Assembly (NCBI GenBank): GCA_033856535.1
Contig: JAWVEV010000123.1
Coordinates: 1 to 53,658, forward strand
Length of the DNA: 53,658 nt
Reading direction: 5' to 3'
Source of the DNA: JAWVEV01 sp033856535
Lineage (GTDB): Bacteria > Actinomycetota > Thermoleophilia > Miltoncostaeales > Miltoncostaeaceae
Shown: positions 7,929 through 16,381 of the stretch, one piece after another
Layout: each line of letters begins with the position of its first letter
How positions within the stretch are numbered: the stretch's first letter is position 1
The notes under the pieces: model-generated
Databases searched by the model: none
Told to the model about the DNA's origin: nothing
Seen by the model: the letters and a program-made list of their open reading frames with translations, nothing else
Program-made: the position numbers and the translations under genes

Positions 7929-8120
7929 ATGGCCAAGGTCTGCGCCGTCTGCGGCAAGGCCCCCAAGTTCGGCAACAACCGCAGCCACTCGATGCGGGCG
8001 ACCTCGCGGCGCTTCGACCCGAACGTCCAGAAGGTGCGCATCCTCCAGGACGGCGCGCCGGTGCGGGCCTACGTCTGCACGCGCTGCCTGAAGAGCGGGA
8101 AGGTCCTCAAGGCCGTCTAG
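7929..8120 (+). CDS. rpmB: 50S ribosomal protein L28
   Basis: This is a 63-residue ribosomal protein with the L28 sequence AKVCAVCGKAPKFGNNRSHS and the segment RRFDPNVQKVRI. Two CxxC pairs (CAVC and CTRC) form the zinc-binding version. The start ATG has GGAGGAC about 5 nt upstream. The gene is monocistronic, divergent from recG as in many bacteria, and is followed at once by a perfect hairpin. Confidence 0.97.
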   Translation: MAKVCAVCGKAPKFGNNRSHSMRATSRRFDPNVQKVRILQDGAPVRAYVCTRCLKSGKVLKAV

Positions 8121-8140
8121 GGGCCCGTCATCCGGGCCCC
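8120..8140 (+). terminator. Terminator hairpin after rpmB
   Basis: GGGGCCCG (8120-8127) and CGGGCCCC (8133-8140) form a perfect 8-bp stem around TCATC. It begins within the last base of the rpmB stop codon. There is no T-run, as is usual for G+C-rich actinobacteria. It may also serve the convergent gene ending at 8163. Confidence 0.7.
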
Positions 8141-8162
8141 TCGCGCCGGCCCCCGGAGGGGG

Positions 8163-8555
8163 CTACCAGCGCACGGTGAGCGTGACCGAGCCCGCGAAGG
8201 GCGCCCGGACCCTGACGGTCCAGGTGTACCGCCCGCGCGGCAGCCGCTCGTAGGACGCCTCGCAGTAGAGCGACCCCGCCGCGCCCTCGCAGCCGGCGGT
8301 CCTGGTGTCGATCAGCGGCTCGGTCGACCGCGGCGCCGTCTTCCCCGACAGCGAGAGCCGGGCCCGGGACGAGGTCGGGGTCCGCAGCAGGACCCGGAAG
8401 GCCGGCGCCTTCTTCGGGCTCACCGTGACGCTGAAGCTCGCGGTGGTGCCGCCGGGCACGTCGAGCGTGACCGTCTTGGCGCCGGCCAGGGCCGTGGCCG
8501 GCGCGATGGCGAGCGTCACGAGCGCGGCGATGGTCGGAATGCGGCGGCGCGGCAC
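8163..8555 (-). CDS. Secreted hypothetical protein
   Basis: I do not recognise a family. From GTG 8555, preceded by a strong AGGAGG at 6-nt spacing, the 130-residue product has a Sec signal peptide: PRRR, a hydrophobic stretch IPTIAALVTLAIAPATALA, then cleavage before GA. The mature part is small and beta-rich with alternating hydrophobic residues and a C-terminal SVTLTVRW. Two cysteines (TAGCEGAAGSLYCEA) could form a disulfide. The layout resembles a single beta-sandwich domain such as a pre-peptidase C-terminal-like module, but this is only an impression. A -10 TACGGT lies at plus 8600-8605. Confidence 0.7.
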   Translation of the reverse strand: MPRRRIPTIAALVTLAIAPATALAGAKTVTLDVPGGTTASFSVTVSPKKAPAFRVLLRTPTSSRARLSLSGKTAPRSTEPLIDTRTAGCEGAAGSLYCEASYERLPRGRYTWTVRVRAPFAGSVTLTVRW

Positions 8556-8636
8556 GATGGTCCTCCTGGGTCGTCGGGGCCGGATCGCCGGCCCCCGCAA
8601 CCGTATCCCGTGCGGGCGCCGCTCAGCGGCGGCTCG

Positions 8637-8993
8637 CTACTCGTCCCAGGCCTGGATGATGTGCGCCCGCGTGATCAGGCCGCCGCGGTGCTCGAGCATG
8701 ATGTTTCCGACCACCAGCTGGCCGGTCGGGTACTCGCAGACCAGCGTGATCGCCGCGCGCTCGCCGTCGGCGACGGCGGCCGTGACGCGGTGCTGCAGCC
8801 CCTCGGTGGCGTCGGTCAGCGCGAAGGTCATCGCCTCGCGCCCGCGCGCCCGGAACGGCGTCCCCGGCCGGTTGCGCTCGTCGACCACCTCGAGCTCCAC
8901 GTCCTCGGCGAACAGCGCGACGGCCGACGCGACGTCCTTGGCCGCGATCGCGGCCCGGAGCGCGTCCAGATCCAATCCGGTCCCGACGGTCAT
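8637..8993 (-). CDS. SnoaL-like / NTF2-superfamily protein
   Basis: This is a 118-residue protein of the nuclear-transport-factor-2 fold. Typical features are DLDALRAAIAAKDVASAVALFAEDVELEV at the start (longest run quoted in pieces: DLDALRAAIAAKD, then VALFAEDVELEV), a central GREAMTFAL, and a C-terminal strand pair ending RAHIIQAWDE. Such proteins bind small hydrophobic ligands or act as isomerases or cyclases; the substrate cannot be told here. The ATG has GGAGGAGGGGAG directly upstream. It stands alone between two exported-protein genes. Confidence 0.8.
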   Translation of the reverse strand: MTVGTGLDLDALRAAIAAKDVASAVALFAEDVELEVVDERNRPGTPFRARGREAMTFALTDATEGLQHRVTAAVADGERAAITLVCEYPTGQLVVGNIMLEHRGGLITRAHIIQAWDE

Positions 8994-9049
8994 CTCCCCT
9001 CCTCCTCGGTCGTTCCCCATACCGGGAAGACTCGGAGGCGCGACGGACG

Positions 9050-9865
9050 TTACGCCCGGAGCGTCGTGAGGATCCAGCTCCGGTAGGCCGCGACGCTCGT
9101 GTAGAAGGTCGGGCTCGAGTCGCCGCAGGGGCCGGCGCTGACCACGCCGATCACCATCGGAGGGCCGTCCCGCCGGGCCAGCGGCCCGCCGCTGTCGCCC
9201 TCGCAGGCGGCGGCGTCGTGACGCTTCGGCAGGGTGGCGCAGATCACGTTCGAGGGGGCGCCGAAGCGGCCGCAGGCGGAGGCCGACATGAGGCTCACGC
9301 GGCCGTCCAGGAGCTCCTCGCTGAGCGTCTCGCCCCAGGGGTCGATCGAGCCCCACCCGGCGATCCAGGCGGCCCCGGAGGTGCGGCCGAGCGTGCGGAT
9401 CGGCGCCGGCAGCGCGGCCGGGCGGCCGGCGGTGACCGGGCGGGAGAGGTGGAGCAGGGCCATGTCGCGGCCGCGCACCGCGGCGCCGGTCGGGCGCCGC
9501 CCGGGCGCGACGACGACCCGGTCGACCGGGATCCGGTCGGCGTCGGCGATCGCCTGGAGCTTGCTGACCCCGGAGGCCACCTGGAGCTCGGACGCCGGGA
9601 CGAACTTCCCGCCGACCTCCACGCAGTGGGCCGCGGTCATCACCCAGCGGCGGTTGATCAGCGTGCCGGCGCAGAACTGGGCGTCCATCGGGTCCGCCTC
9701 GTTCGCGTCGAGGACGGCCACCACGAACTCCCAGCGCGCCATGTCGGCGCGCTCGCCTCCGATGACGGCCTTCCCGGCCGGCGCGAGCGTGAGGAAGGCG
9801 AGGGCGACGGCGAGAGCCGTCGCCCAGAGCCACCCGCCCATCCTTGGGCGATGCGGGTACTCCAT
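9050..9865 (-). CDS. Secreted trypsin-like serine protease (S1 family)
   Basis: This 271-residue protein has an N-terminal signal or anchor segment (WLWATALAVALAFLTLAPAG, residues 12-31). A chymotrypsin-fold domain follows, with all three catalytic residues in order: His in MTAAHC, Asp in GRDMALLHL, and Ser in CEGDSGGPL. The activation site appears as KAVIGGERAD, with the new N-terminus at Ile. Six or more cysteines suggest disulfides and extracellular function. The ATG at 9865 lies 8 nt after a -10-like TACCTT, so the mRNA may be leaderless. The substrate is unknown. No inhibitor gene is visible nearby. Confidence 0.92.
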   Translation of the reverse strand: MEYPHRPRMGGWLWATALAVALAFLTLAPAGKAVIGGERADMARWEFVVAVLDANEADPMDAQFCAGTLINRRWVMTAAHCVEVGGKFVPASELQVASGVSKLQAIADADRIPVDRVVVAPGRRPTGAAVRGRDMALLHLSRPVTAGRPAALPAPIRTLGRTSGAAWIAGWGSIDPWGETLSEELLDGRVSLMSASACGRFGAPSNVICATLPKRHDAAACEGDSGGPLARRDGPPMVIGVVSAGPCGDSSPTFYTSVAAYRSWILTTLRA

Positions 9866-9873
9866 ACCTCAAG

Positions 9874-9879
9874 AAGGTA
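9874..9879 (-). promoter_or_regulatory. -10 element, leaderless start of the S1 protease
   Basis: Minus-strand TACCTT ends 8 nt before the ATG at 9865, so transcription would begin at or next to the start codon. Confidence 0.4.
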
Positions 9880-9941
9880 GGGGCGGCCCGGAGACCCGTC
9901 ACTGGCCAGGGGAGCGGTCCGGGCCTGGTCGTCCGGGGGGC

Positions 9942-9983
9942 GTTCAGACCGACGTGTTCAGACCGCCGCGTTCAGGCCCGAGC
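9942..9983. repeat. Three tandem 14-bp units at the ribH stop
   Basis: GTTCAGACCGACGT, GTTCAGACCGCCGC and GTTCAGGCCCGAGC follow each other with a 14-bp period. The third unit contains the ribH stop codon (TGA on the minus strand). The two copies downstream each repeat the TGA-containing core. Confidence 0.7.
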
Positions 9984-10457
9984 GGCCGCCCCGACGAGGT
10001 TCGCCATCACCACGGCGGCATCGGCCGCATCCGCGCCGGCGTTCCCGACCGACCCGCCGGCGCGCGCCTCGGCCTGCGCCATCGTCTCGCAGGTGAGCAC
10101 GCCGAAGGTGCACGGGACGCCGGTCTCGAGGCCGGCCTGGAGCAGCCCGGTCGAGGCGGCGCCGGCCACGTGGTCGAAGTGGGCCGTCTCGCCCCGGATC
10201 ACGACGCCGAGGCCGATCACCGCGGCGTAGCGGCCGGTGCCGGCGAGCGTCTTCGCCGCGAGCGGTACCTCGAAGCAGCCGGGCACCCAGTGCACGTCGA
10301 GCCCGTCCCCGGCGAGCCCGGCGGCCGCGAGGCGCTCGCGCGCGCCGTCCAGCAGCCGGCGCGCCAGGTCCTCGTGGAAACCGGCGACCACGGCGGCCAT
10401 GCGGACGCCCGGACGCTCGAGCCGCGGAGGCGGCGGCGGAGCGCCCGTCCGGCTCAA
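9972..10457 (-). CDS. ribH: 6,7-dimethyl-8-ribityllumazine synthase
   Basis: RibH condenses the pyrimidine intermediate with dihydroxybutanone phosphate to form lumazine, the penultimate step of riboflavin synthesis. The 161-residue product contains AAVVAGFHEDLARRLLDGA, the PGCFEVPL substrate loop, GLGVVIRGETAHFDHVA with the catalytic His, and CETMAQAEARAG. The TTG start overlaps the ribBA stop as TTGA. It is the last gene of the rib operon, and its stop lies in a 14-bp tandem repeat. Confidence 0.96.
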   Translation of the reverse strand: MSRTGAPPPPPRLERPGVRMAAVVAGFHEDLARRLLDGARERLAAAGLAGDGLDVHWVPGCFEVPLAAKTLAGTGRYAAVIGLGVVIRGETAHFDHVAGAASTGLLQAGLETGVPCTFGVLTCETMAQAEARAGGSVGNAGADAADAAVVMANLVGAAARA

Positions 10458-11716
10458 CCCGAGCCCTCCCGCTCCCGCCCGTCGGCGTCGAAGCGCAGGT
10501 CCTGGTGGTGGAGGATGTGGCCCATCTTGTCGCGCTTGACCTGCAGGTAGCGCAGGTTCTCGCCGCCGGGGCGCATCTCGATCGGCACCCGGTCGGTCAC
10601 CGACAGGCCGTAGCCCTCCAGGCCCACGATCTTCTTCGGGTTGTTCGTGAGCTGGCGGATGGTGGTGAGCCCCAGGTCGACCAGGATCTGGGCGCCGATG
10701 CCGTAGTCGCGCAGGTCCGGCGGGAAGCCGAGCTCGAGGTTGGCCTCGACCGTGTCGCGGCCGTTGTCCTGCAGCTCGTAGGCCTTGAGCTTGTTCAGCA
10801 GGCCGATCCCGCGGCCCTCCTGGGCGATGTAGAGCAGCACCCCGCGGCCCTCGTCGGCGATCATCCTCATGGCCGCCTTCAGCTGCTCGCCGCAGTCGCA
10901 GCGCTGCGAGCCGAAGACGTCGCCGGTGAGGCACTCGGAGTGCACCCGGACCAGCACGTCCTCCGCGCCGTCCACCTCGCCCATGACCAGGGCCAGGTGG
11001 TGCTTGCCGTCGATGATGCTCTTGTAGCCGATCGCGCTGAACTCGCCGAACTCGGTGGGGAGGCGGGCCGCGGCGCCGCGCTCGATGAGGCGCTCGGTGC
11101 GCCGGCGGTGCTCGATGATCTGGGCGATCGTGATCATCTTCAGGCCGTGCTCGGCGGCGTAGGGCACCAGGTCGGGCACGCGCGCCATCGTCCCGTCGGG
11201 CAGCGCCACCTCGCAGATCACGCCGGCCGGGATCAGGCCGGCCATCCGGGCCAGGTCGACGCCGGCCTCGGTGTGCCCGGCGCGCTCCAGCACCCCGCCC
11301 GGCCTGGCCCGCAGCGGGAAGACGTGGCCGGGCTTGACCAGGTCGCTCGGGCCCGAGCTCGGGTCGATCGCGACCATGATCGTGCGCGAGCGGTCCGGCG
11401 CCGAGATGCCCGTGGAGGTCCCCTCCTTGGCCTCGATCGCCTCCATGAAGGCCGTGCCGTGCGTCGCCTCGTTCTGGCGCACGCTGACCTGCAGGCCCAG
11501 CTGCTCGCAGCGCTCCTGGGTGAGCGCCAGGCAGATCAGCCCGCGGCCGTTGGTCATCATGAAGTTGACCGCCTCGGGCGTGGCGAACTGCGCCGCCATC
11601 ACGAGGTCGCCCTCGTTCTCGCGGTCCTCGGAGTCGCATACGACCACCATCCGCCCGGCCCGGATCTCCTCGATGGCCTCGGCGACGCTCGCGAAATGCA
11701 CGGCGGCAGTGCTCAT
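10454..11716 (-). CDS. ribBA: Bifunctional 3,4-dihydroxy-2-butanone 4-phosphate synthase / GTP cyclohydrolase II
   Basis: This 420-residue fusion supplies both branches of riboflavin synthesis. Residues 1 to about 205 are the RibB domain, with DSEDRENEGDLVMAA and GHTEAGVDLARMAGL. Residues from about 210 on are GTP cyclohydrolase II, with the zinc cysteines in RVHSECLTGDVFGSQRCDC and the loop YIAQEGRGIGLLNKLKAY. Key residues of both active sites appear intact, so both activities are likely. The ATG overlaps the ribE stop by 4 nt (ATGA) and has GAGGAG upstream. The order ribD-ribE-ribBA-ribH is standard for actinobacteria. Confidence 0.97.
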   Translation of the reverse strand: MSTAAVHFASVAEAIEEIRAGRMVVVCDSEDRENEGDLVMAAQFATPEAVNFMMTNGRGLICLALTQERCEQLGLQVSVRQNEATHGTAFMEAIEAKEGTSTGISAPDRSRTIMVAIDPSSGPSDLVKPGHVFPLRARPGGVLERAGHTEAGVDLARMAGLIPAGVICEVALPDGTMARVPDLVPYAAEHGLKMITIAQIIEHRRRTERLIERGAAARLPTEFGEFSAIGYKSIIDGKHHLALVMGEVDGAEDVLVRVHSECLTGDVFGSQRCDCGEQLKAAMRMIADEGRGVLLYIAQEGRGIGLLNKLKAYELQDNGRDTVEANLELGFPPDLRDYGIGAQILVDLGLTTIRQLTNNPKKIVGLEGYGLSVTDRVPIEMRPGGENLRYLQVKRDKMGHILHHQDLRFDADGREREGSG

Positions 11717-12327
11717 TGGACTCCTCGGGACGGTCCGTACGGCGCGACGAGCGCCTCCACGTATTTTGCCACCATGTCCGATTCCAGATTCACCGGCCTT
11801 CCGACGGCCCCGGGACCCAGCGTCGTGACGGCCATCGTGTGCGGGATGAGGGCCACGGTGAAGGCGTCGGATCCGCGGGCCGCGACGGTCAGGCTCACCC
11901 CGTCGACGGCGATGCTCCCCTTCTCGACGACGTAGCGCAGGATCACGGCGGGCGCCTCGACGACCAGCAGGACGCTCGTCCCCTCGGGATCCGCCGATCG
12001 CACCCGCCCGACGCCGTCGACGTGCCCCTGAACGATGTGGCCGCCCAGGCGCCCGCCGGCCGGAAGCGCGCGCTCCAGGTTGACCGGGTCCCCGGGGGCG
12101 AGCGACCCGAGCGCGGTGCGCCGGAGCGTCTCGGCGACGCAGTCGACCGCGACCAGGTCGCCGTCGAGCTCGACCGCCGTGAGGCAGGCGCCGTTCACCG
12201 ACAGCGAGTCGCCGATGGCCATGTCCTCGGTGACCAGCGGCGCGGCGATCTGCAGCCGCGCGCCGCCGCCCTCCTCGGGCGCGATCTCCTCGACCCGCCC
12301 GATCTCCTCCACGAGGCCCGTGAACAT
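11713..12327 (-). CDS. ribE: Riboflavin synthase, alpha subunit
   Basis: RibE dismutates two lumazine molecules to riboflavin. The 204-residue protein shows two similar beta-barrel halves: MFTGLVEEIGRVEEI with SVNGACLTAVELDG, then GGHIVQGHVDGVGRV with AVDGVSLTVAARG. Each half carries a conserved ligand-binding Ser/Thr and Gly pattern. The conserved N-terminal MFTGLVEE fixes the start at 12327. It lies 9 nt downstream of ribD and overlaps ribBA. Confidence 0.97.
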   Translation of the reverse strand: MFTGLVEEIGRVEEIAPEEGGGARLQIAAPLVTEDMAIGDSLSVNGACLTAVELDGDLVAVDCVAETLRRTALGSLAPGDPVNLERALPAGGRLGGHIVQGHVDGVGRVRSADPEGTSVLLVVEAPAVILRYVVEKGSIAVDGVSLTVAARGSDAFTVALIPHTMAVTTLGPGAVGRPVNLESDMVAKYVEALVAPYGPSRGVQ

Positions 12328-12336
12328 CCGGAAAAC

Positions 12337-13473
12337 CTACGCCCCGGGGAGCGGCCGGAGCCGACCGGTCACGAGCAGGTCCTCCCCCACCGGGACCACC
12401 GCCGTCCCGAGCAGGCGCGGCGCGTCGGCCAGGCGGTCGACGCCGGGGTCCCCGAGGCCGCCGGGCGCCGCGGCGCCGCCGATGAGCTTCGGGGCCAGGA
12501 ACCAGGCCACCCGGTCCACCGCGCCGGCGGCGACCATCGCCGCCGCGAAGCCGCTGCCGCCCTCGACGAGGAGCGACTGCACCGGCTCGGCCCGCGCGCC
12601 GAGCGCGTCGAGCCCGGCGGCGATCCGCTCCGACATGCTGCCCGGCACCTGCAGGATCTCGACGCCGGCCGCCTCCAGCGCCGCCACGCGCTCGGCCGGC
12701 GCCCACGGGGCCGCCACGACCAGCACCGGCAGCTCGCGGGCCGTCCGCGCCAGCGCCGAGTCGGCCGGCAGGCGGGCCGAGGAGTCCCAGACGACCCGCA
12801 TCGGCTGGCGCACCTCGCCCTCCACGTCGCGCGCGGTGAGCCGCGGGTCGTCGGCCAGGGCGGTCCCGAGGCCGACCGCGACGGCGTCGTGGTCGGCGCG
12901 CCAGCGGTGGACCAGGGCCCGCGAGTCGGGCCCCGAGATCCACTGGCTCTCGCCGGTCGCCGTCGCGACCTTGCCGTCGAGGCTGGTGGCGAGCTTCAGC
13001 GTCACGTGCGGGCGCCGCGTGACCGCCCAGGTGAGGAAGGCCGCGTTGAGCTCGCGGCAGGCCTCGGCCTCGGGCCCCTCGGCGACGGCCACCTCGAGGC
13101 CGGCGGCGGCCAGGATGCGGACGCCCTGCCCCCGCGTGCGCTCCAGCGGGTCGAGCGTCCCGATCACGACGCGGGCCACGCCGGCGGCGAGCAGCGCCTC
13201 GGTGCAGGGCGGCGTGCGGCCGTGGTGCGAGCAGGGCTCGAGGGTGCAGACCACGGTGGCGCCGCGGGCCGCGTCACCGGCGTCGCGCAGGGCCACGGGC
13301 TCGGCGTGCAGGCGCCCCGGCCCCTCGTGCCAGCCCTCCCCGACGACCGTCCCCTCGCGCAGCACGACCGCGCCCACCAGCGGGTTCGGGCTCACCATCC
13401 CCCGCGCCCGCAGGGCCAGCTCGCGCGCCCGCGCGAGGGCCCCGAGCTCGGCCTCGGTAGGGGTCGGTCTCAC
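12337..13473 (-). CDS. ribD: Bifunctional diaminohydroxyphosphoribosylaminopyrimidine deaminase / reductase
   Basis: RibD performs the deamination and side-chain reduction steps after GTP cyclohydrolase II. The deaminase domain (about residues 1-150) has the zinc motif GRLHAEPVALRDAG with CTLEPCSHHGRTPPC. The reductase domain begins near RPHVTLKLATSLDGKVAT, binds NADPH and includes WISGPDSRALVHRWRA. At 378 residues it is full length. The GTG start overlaps the rpe stop as GTGA. There is no FMN riboswitch here because the gene follows rpe without a gap. Confidence 0.96.
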   Translation of the reverse strand: MRPTPTEAELGALARARELALRARGMVSPNPLVGAVVLREGTVVGEGWHEGPGRLHAEPVALRDAGDAARGATVVCTLEPCSHHGRTPPCTEALLAAGVARVVIGTLDPLERTRGQGVRILAAAGLEVAVAEGPEAEACRELNAAFLTWAVTRRPHVTLKLATSLDGKVATATGESQWISGPDSRALVHRWRADHDAVAVGLGTALADDPRLTARDVEGEVRQPMRVVWDSSARLPADSALARTARELPVLVVAAPWAPAERVAALEAAGVEILQVPGSMSERIAAGLDALGARAEPVQSLLVEGGSGFAAAMVAAGAVDRVAWFLAPKLIGGAAAPGGLGDPGVDRLADAPRLLGTAVVPVGEDLLVTGRLRPLPGA

Positions 13474-14138
13474 CCCGCGGCCAAGCCCGCCAGGTCCGCG
13501 TAGGCGGCGACCGGATCCGGCGCGCCGAAGATCGAGGAGGCCGAGACGAAGAGCTGGGCGCCGGCGTCGCGGGCGGCCGGCAGCGTGGCCGCGCCGATGC
13601 CGCCGTCCACCTCGATGACCGCGCGGCCGTCGAGCAGCGCCGCCAGCCGGCGCACCCGGTCCGGGGTGCGCGCGATGAACGCCTGCCCGGCGAAGCCCGG
13701 GTTCACCGCCAGCACGTTGACGTAGTCGAGCTCGTCGACCAGCTCGGCGACGCCCTCGACCGGGGTGCCGGGGTTCAGCGCCAAGCCGGCCAGGCAGCCC
13801 GCCTCGCGGATCGTCCCGAGCAGCCGGTGCGGGTGCGGGTCGGCCTCCAGGTGGACGCTGATCGCGTCGGCGTGGGGCGCGAAGAGCGGGATCAGCTCGC
13901 CCGGCCGCGACACCATCAGGTGCACGTCGATCGTGCCGCCGGCGTCGCGCACCGGACCGGCGAGCGCCGCCGTGAGGCCCGGGCCCAGGGTCAGGTTCGG
14001 GACGAAGTGCGCGTCCATGACGTCGACGTGGAAGGCCCGGGCGCCGCCCGCGAGCAGCGCGTCGACCTGGTCGCCGAGGCGCAGGAAGTCCGCCGACATC
14101 ACCGACGGCAGCACCTGCGGGGGCGCGAAGGGGGCCAT
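13470..14138 (-). CDS. rpe: Ribulose-phosphate 3-epimerase
   Basis: Rpe interconverts ribulose 5-phosphate and xylulose 5-phosphate. Ribulose 5-phosphate is also the RibB substrate, which fits the operon. The 222-residue TIM barrel shows LPSVMSADFLRLGDQV, the metal-binding HVDVMDAHFVPNLTLGP, HLMVSRP, LAVNPGFAGQAFI and EVDGGIG. Its ATG overlaps the rsmB stop by one base (TGATG). Confidence 0.96.
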   Translation of the reverse strand: MAPFAPPQVLPSVMSADFLRLGDQVDALLAGGARAFHVDVMDAHFVPNLTLGPGLTAALAGPVRDAGGTIDVHLMVSRPGELIPLFAPHADAISVHLEADPHPHRLLGTIREAGCLAGLALNPGTPVEGVAELVDELDYVNVLAVNPGFAGQAFIARTPDRVRRLAALLDGRAVIEVDGGIGAATLPAARDAGAQLFVSASSIFGAPDPVAAYADLAGLAAG

Positions 14139-15460
14139 CAGCCCGTCCGCAGCATGGCGACGAAGAACCCGTCGGTGCCGTGGCGGTGCGGCAGGGTGCG
14201 CAGCGCGCCCTTCAGGTCGGGATCGGCGAGCCCGGGGAAGCGGTCGGAGAGGTCCTCCAGGCTCGCGCCGGAGGCGGTCACCACGTCCTCGTTCTCCTCG
14301 CGGAGCAGGGTGCAGGTGGAGTAGACGACCCGCCCGCCGGGCCGCACGGACTCGAGCGCCCGGGTCAGCAGCGCCCGCTGCAGCTCGACCAGCGGCGGGA
14401 GCGCGTCCTCGCGCCGGCGCCAGCGCGCGTCGGGCCGGGAGGCCAGCACGCCCAGGCCGGTGCAGGGCGGGTCGACCAGGGCCGCGTCGAAGGGCCCGTC
14501 GAGCTCCACGGTGTGCGCGTCGCCCTCGATCACCCGCAGCTTCGCGCCCATTCGCCGGGCCAGCGCCCGCAGCGTCTGCGCGCGGGCCGGGCGCAGCTCG
14601 ACCGCGGTCAGCTCGGCGCCGTTGCGGGCCAGGGCGGCGAGGTGGGTTGCCTTGGCGCCGGGCGCGGCGCAGAGGTCGAGCACCCGCTCGCCCGGCTGCG
14701 GCGCCAGGACCCGCGCGGGGAGCATCGAGGCGCGGCTCTGGCCGATCACGAGCCCCTTCGCCCAGGAACGGGAGTCCTGCAGCGCGAAGGGCCCCTTCAC
14801 CACGTAGGCCTCGGGAATCAGCGGATCGCGCTCCCATCCCTCCGGCAGCTCGGCCTCGAGGCCGGCGCGCGGCCCGCGGAGCGGGTTCCAACGGACGGCC
14901 GACTCGGCCGGCTCGCTGGCGGCGGCCATCACGCCGGCCGCCTCGTCGCCGAGCGCGGCGACCAGCCGGCGGGCGATCCAGTCGGGCATCGAGTGGCGCA
15001 GGGCGAGCTCCTCCGGGCGGCTCCCGCCGAGGCCGGCCAGCATGCCGGGCGCCTCGGCGGCGACGCGCCGGAGCACCGCGTTGACCAGGCCGGCGCGCGC
15101 GGACGCGCGCGCCCCCGAGCCGCGCAGCGCCCGAGCCTGGCGGACCGCCTGGTCGACGGCGGCACGGTCGGGCACGCCCTCGCTGAAGGCGATCTCGTAG
15201 GCGCCGATCCGCAGGATGTCGCGCAGCGGCGCCTCCAGGGCGGCCGGGCGATCGAGCGCGCCGTCGATGAGCCAGTCGAGCGTGCGCCGGCGCTGGACCG
15301 CGCCGTAGCTCAGCCGGGTGGCCTGGGCGCGCTCGCGCGGGTCGAGCCCGGCCCGCCGCACCTCGCCGTCGAGCGCCCGGTCCGCGTACGCGCCGCCGTC
15401 GACGCGCCGCAGCACGCGCAGCGCGACCGCGCGCCCCTCCGAGACTCCGCCCTCCCCCAT
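14138..15460 (-). CDS. rsmB: 16S rRNA (cytosine967-C5)-methyltransferase RsmB
   Basis: This 440-residue enzyme has an N-terminal NusB-like helical domain (about residues 8-140). A SAM-dependent RNA m5C methyltransferase domain follows. Motifs are LDLCAAPGAKATHLA for SAM binding, VDPPCTGLG with one conserved cysteine, and VYSTCTLLREENEDVV with the catalytic cysteine. The C-terminus ends HRHGTDGFFVAMLRTG as usual. It follows fmt with a one-base TGATG overlap. The fmt-rsmB-rpe series is conserved in Gram-positives. Confidence 0.96.
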   Translation of the reverse strand: MGEGGVSEGRAVALRVLRRVDGGAYADRALDGEVRRAGLDPRERAQATRLSYGAVQRRRTLDWLIDGALDRPAALEAPLRDILRIGAYEIAFSEGVPDRAAVDQAVRQARALRGSGARASARAGLVNAVLRRVAAEAPGMLAGLGGSRPEELALRHSMPDWIARRLVAALGDEAAGVMAAASEPAESAVRWNPLRGPRAGLEAELPEGWERDPLIPEAYVVKGPFALQDSRSWAKGLVIGQSRASMLPARVLAPQPGERVLDLCAAPGAKATHLAALARNGAELTAVELRPARAQTLRALARRMGAKLRVIEGDAHTVELDGPFDAALVDPPCTGLGVLASRPDARWRRREDALPPLVELQRALLTRALESVRPGGRVVYSTCTLLREENEDVVTASGASLEDLSDRFPGLADPDLKGALRTLPHRHGTDGFFVAMLRTG

Positions 15461-16377
15461 CAGGTGGCCTGCCCCAGCGCGAGCGCGCCGCGGTAGCCGC
15501 GCAGGAAGGTCGCCGCGGGCATGCGCGTGCGCCCCGGCGGCTGCAGCTCGAGCAGCTCGAGCCCCTCGTCGGCGGTCCCCATCATCAGCCGTCCCCCCTC
15601 CTCGGCCGAGAGACCCGGCGCGACATCGCGGCCCAGCGGCCGTGCGGTCCAGACCTTGAACGGCCGGCCGTCGATCACACACGTGGCGCCGATGTGGGGC
15701 GCGAGGGCGCGCACGCGGTCGGCGAGCTCCCGCGCGGGCCGCGCGGGGTCGAGCCCGCGGTCGGCCGCGGTGATCTTCGGCGCCATCGAGATGCCCTCCT
15801 CGGGCTGTGGGGTGCTGCGCAGCCGGCCGGCCGCCAGGTCGTCCACCGCGGCCACGAGCATCGGCGCCCCGAGGGCCGAGAGCCGGGAGGTGACCTCGCC
15901 CCCGGTCTCCTCCGGGCCGACCGCGATGGCGGCGGCCCCGATGATCGGGCCGGTGTCCATGCCGGGGTCCATCTCCATGATCGTGACGCCGGTGCGGTCG
16001 ACCCCGTCCATCAGCGCCCGCTCGACCGGCGCCGCGCCGCGGTAGGCGGGGAGCAGGCTGAAGTGGACGTTGAGGCAGGGCCAGCGATCGAGGATCCCGG
16101 CGCGCAGGATCTGCCCGAAGGCGACCACGCAGAGGGCCTCGGCGCCCGAGGCCGCGATCGACGCGATCGCCTCCTCGGCGTTGATCGACTTCGGCCGGAT
16201 CACGGGGATTCGCAGCTCCTCGGCGGTCGCCGCGACCGGGGTCGGCCGGGCCGACCCGGAGCGACCCACGGGGCGGTCGGGCTGGGTGACGACCACGGTC
16301 ACGTCGTGGTCCGAGGCCGCCAGCGCGCGCAGGGGCTCGATCGCCGCCGCCGGGCTGCCCGCGAACGCCAGCCTCAT
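15460..16377 (-). CDS. fmt: Methionyl-tRNA formyltransferase
   Basis: Fmt formylates initiator Met-tRNA. The 305-residue protein starts MRLAFAGSPAAAIEPLRAL and contains the hallmark NVHFSLLPAYRGAAPVERAL (catalytic Asn and His near CLNVH). GVTIMEMDPGMDTGPII follows, then a C-terminal OB-like anticodon-side domain. It is 4 nt downstream of def and overlaps rsmB, the normal def-fmt pairing. Confidence 0.97.
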   Translation of the reverse strand: MRLAFAGSPAAAIEPLRALAASDHDVTVVVTQPDRPVGRSGSARPTPVAATAEELRIPVIRPKSINAEEAIASIAASGAEALCVVAFGQILRAGILDRWPCLNVHFSLLPAYRGAAPVERALMDGVDRTGVTIMEMDPGMDTGPIIGAAAIAVGPEETGGEVTSRLSALGAPMLVAAVDDLAAGRLRSTPQPEEGISMAPKITAADRGLDPARPARELADRVRALAPHIGATCVIDGRPFKVWTARPLGRDVAPGLSAEEGGRLMMGTADEGLELLELQPPGRTRMPAATFLRGYRGALALGQAT

Positions 16378-16381
16378 GGGG

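Noticed and set aside
5117..8041. One 974-codon frame covering rsmD and recG
   Set aside because: Only the last 186 codons (RsmD) are conserved. The rest is out of frame with recG, and open frames are expected at this base composition.
10454..12943. Extended ribBA frame reaching into ribD
   Set aside because: The conserved start MSTAAVHFASVAEAIEE at 11716, with an ATGA overlap to ribE, fixes the gene. The upstream part is a shadow of ribE and ribD.
12328..13480. FMN riboswitch controlling the rib genes
   Set aside because: The rib genes follow rpe with overlapping codons, so there is no leader that could hold an RFN element.
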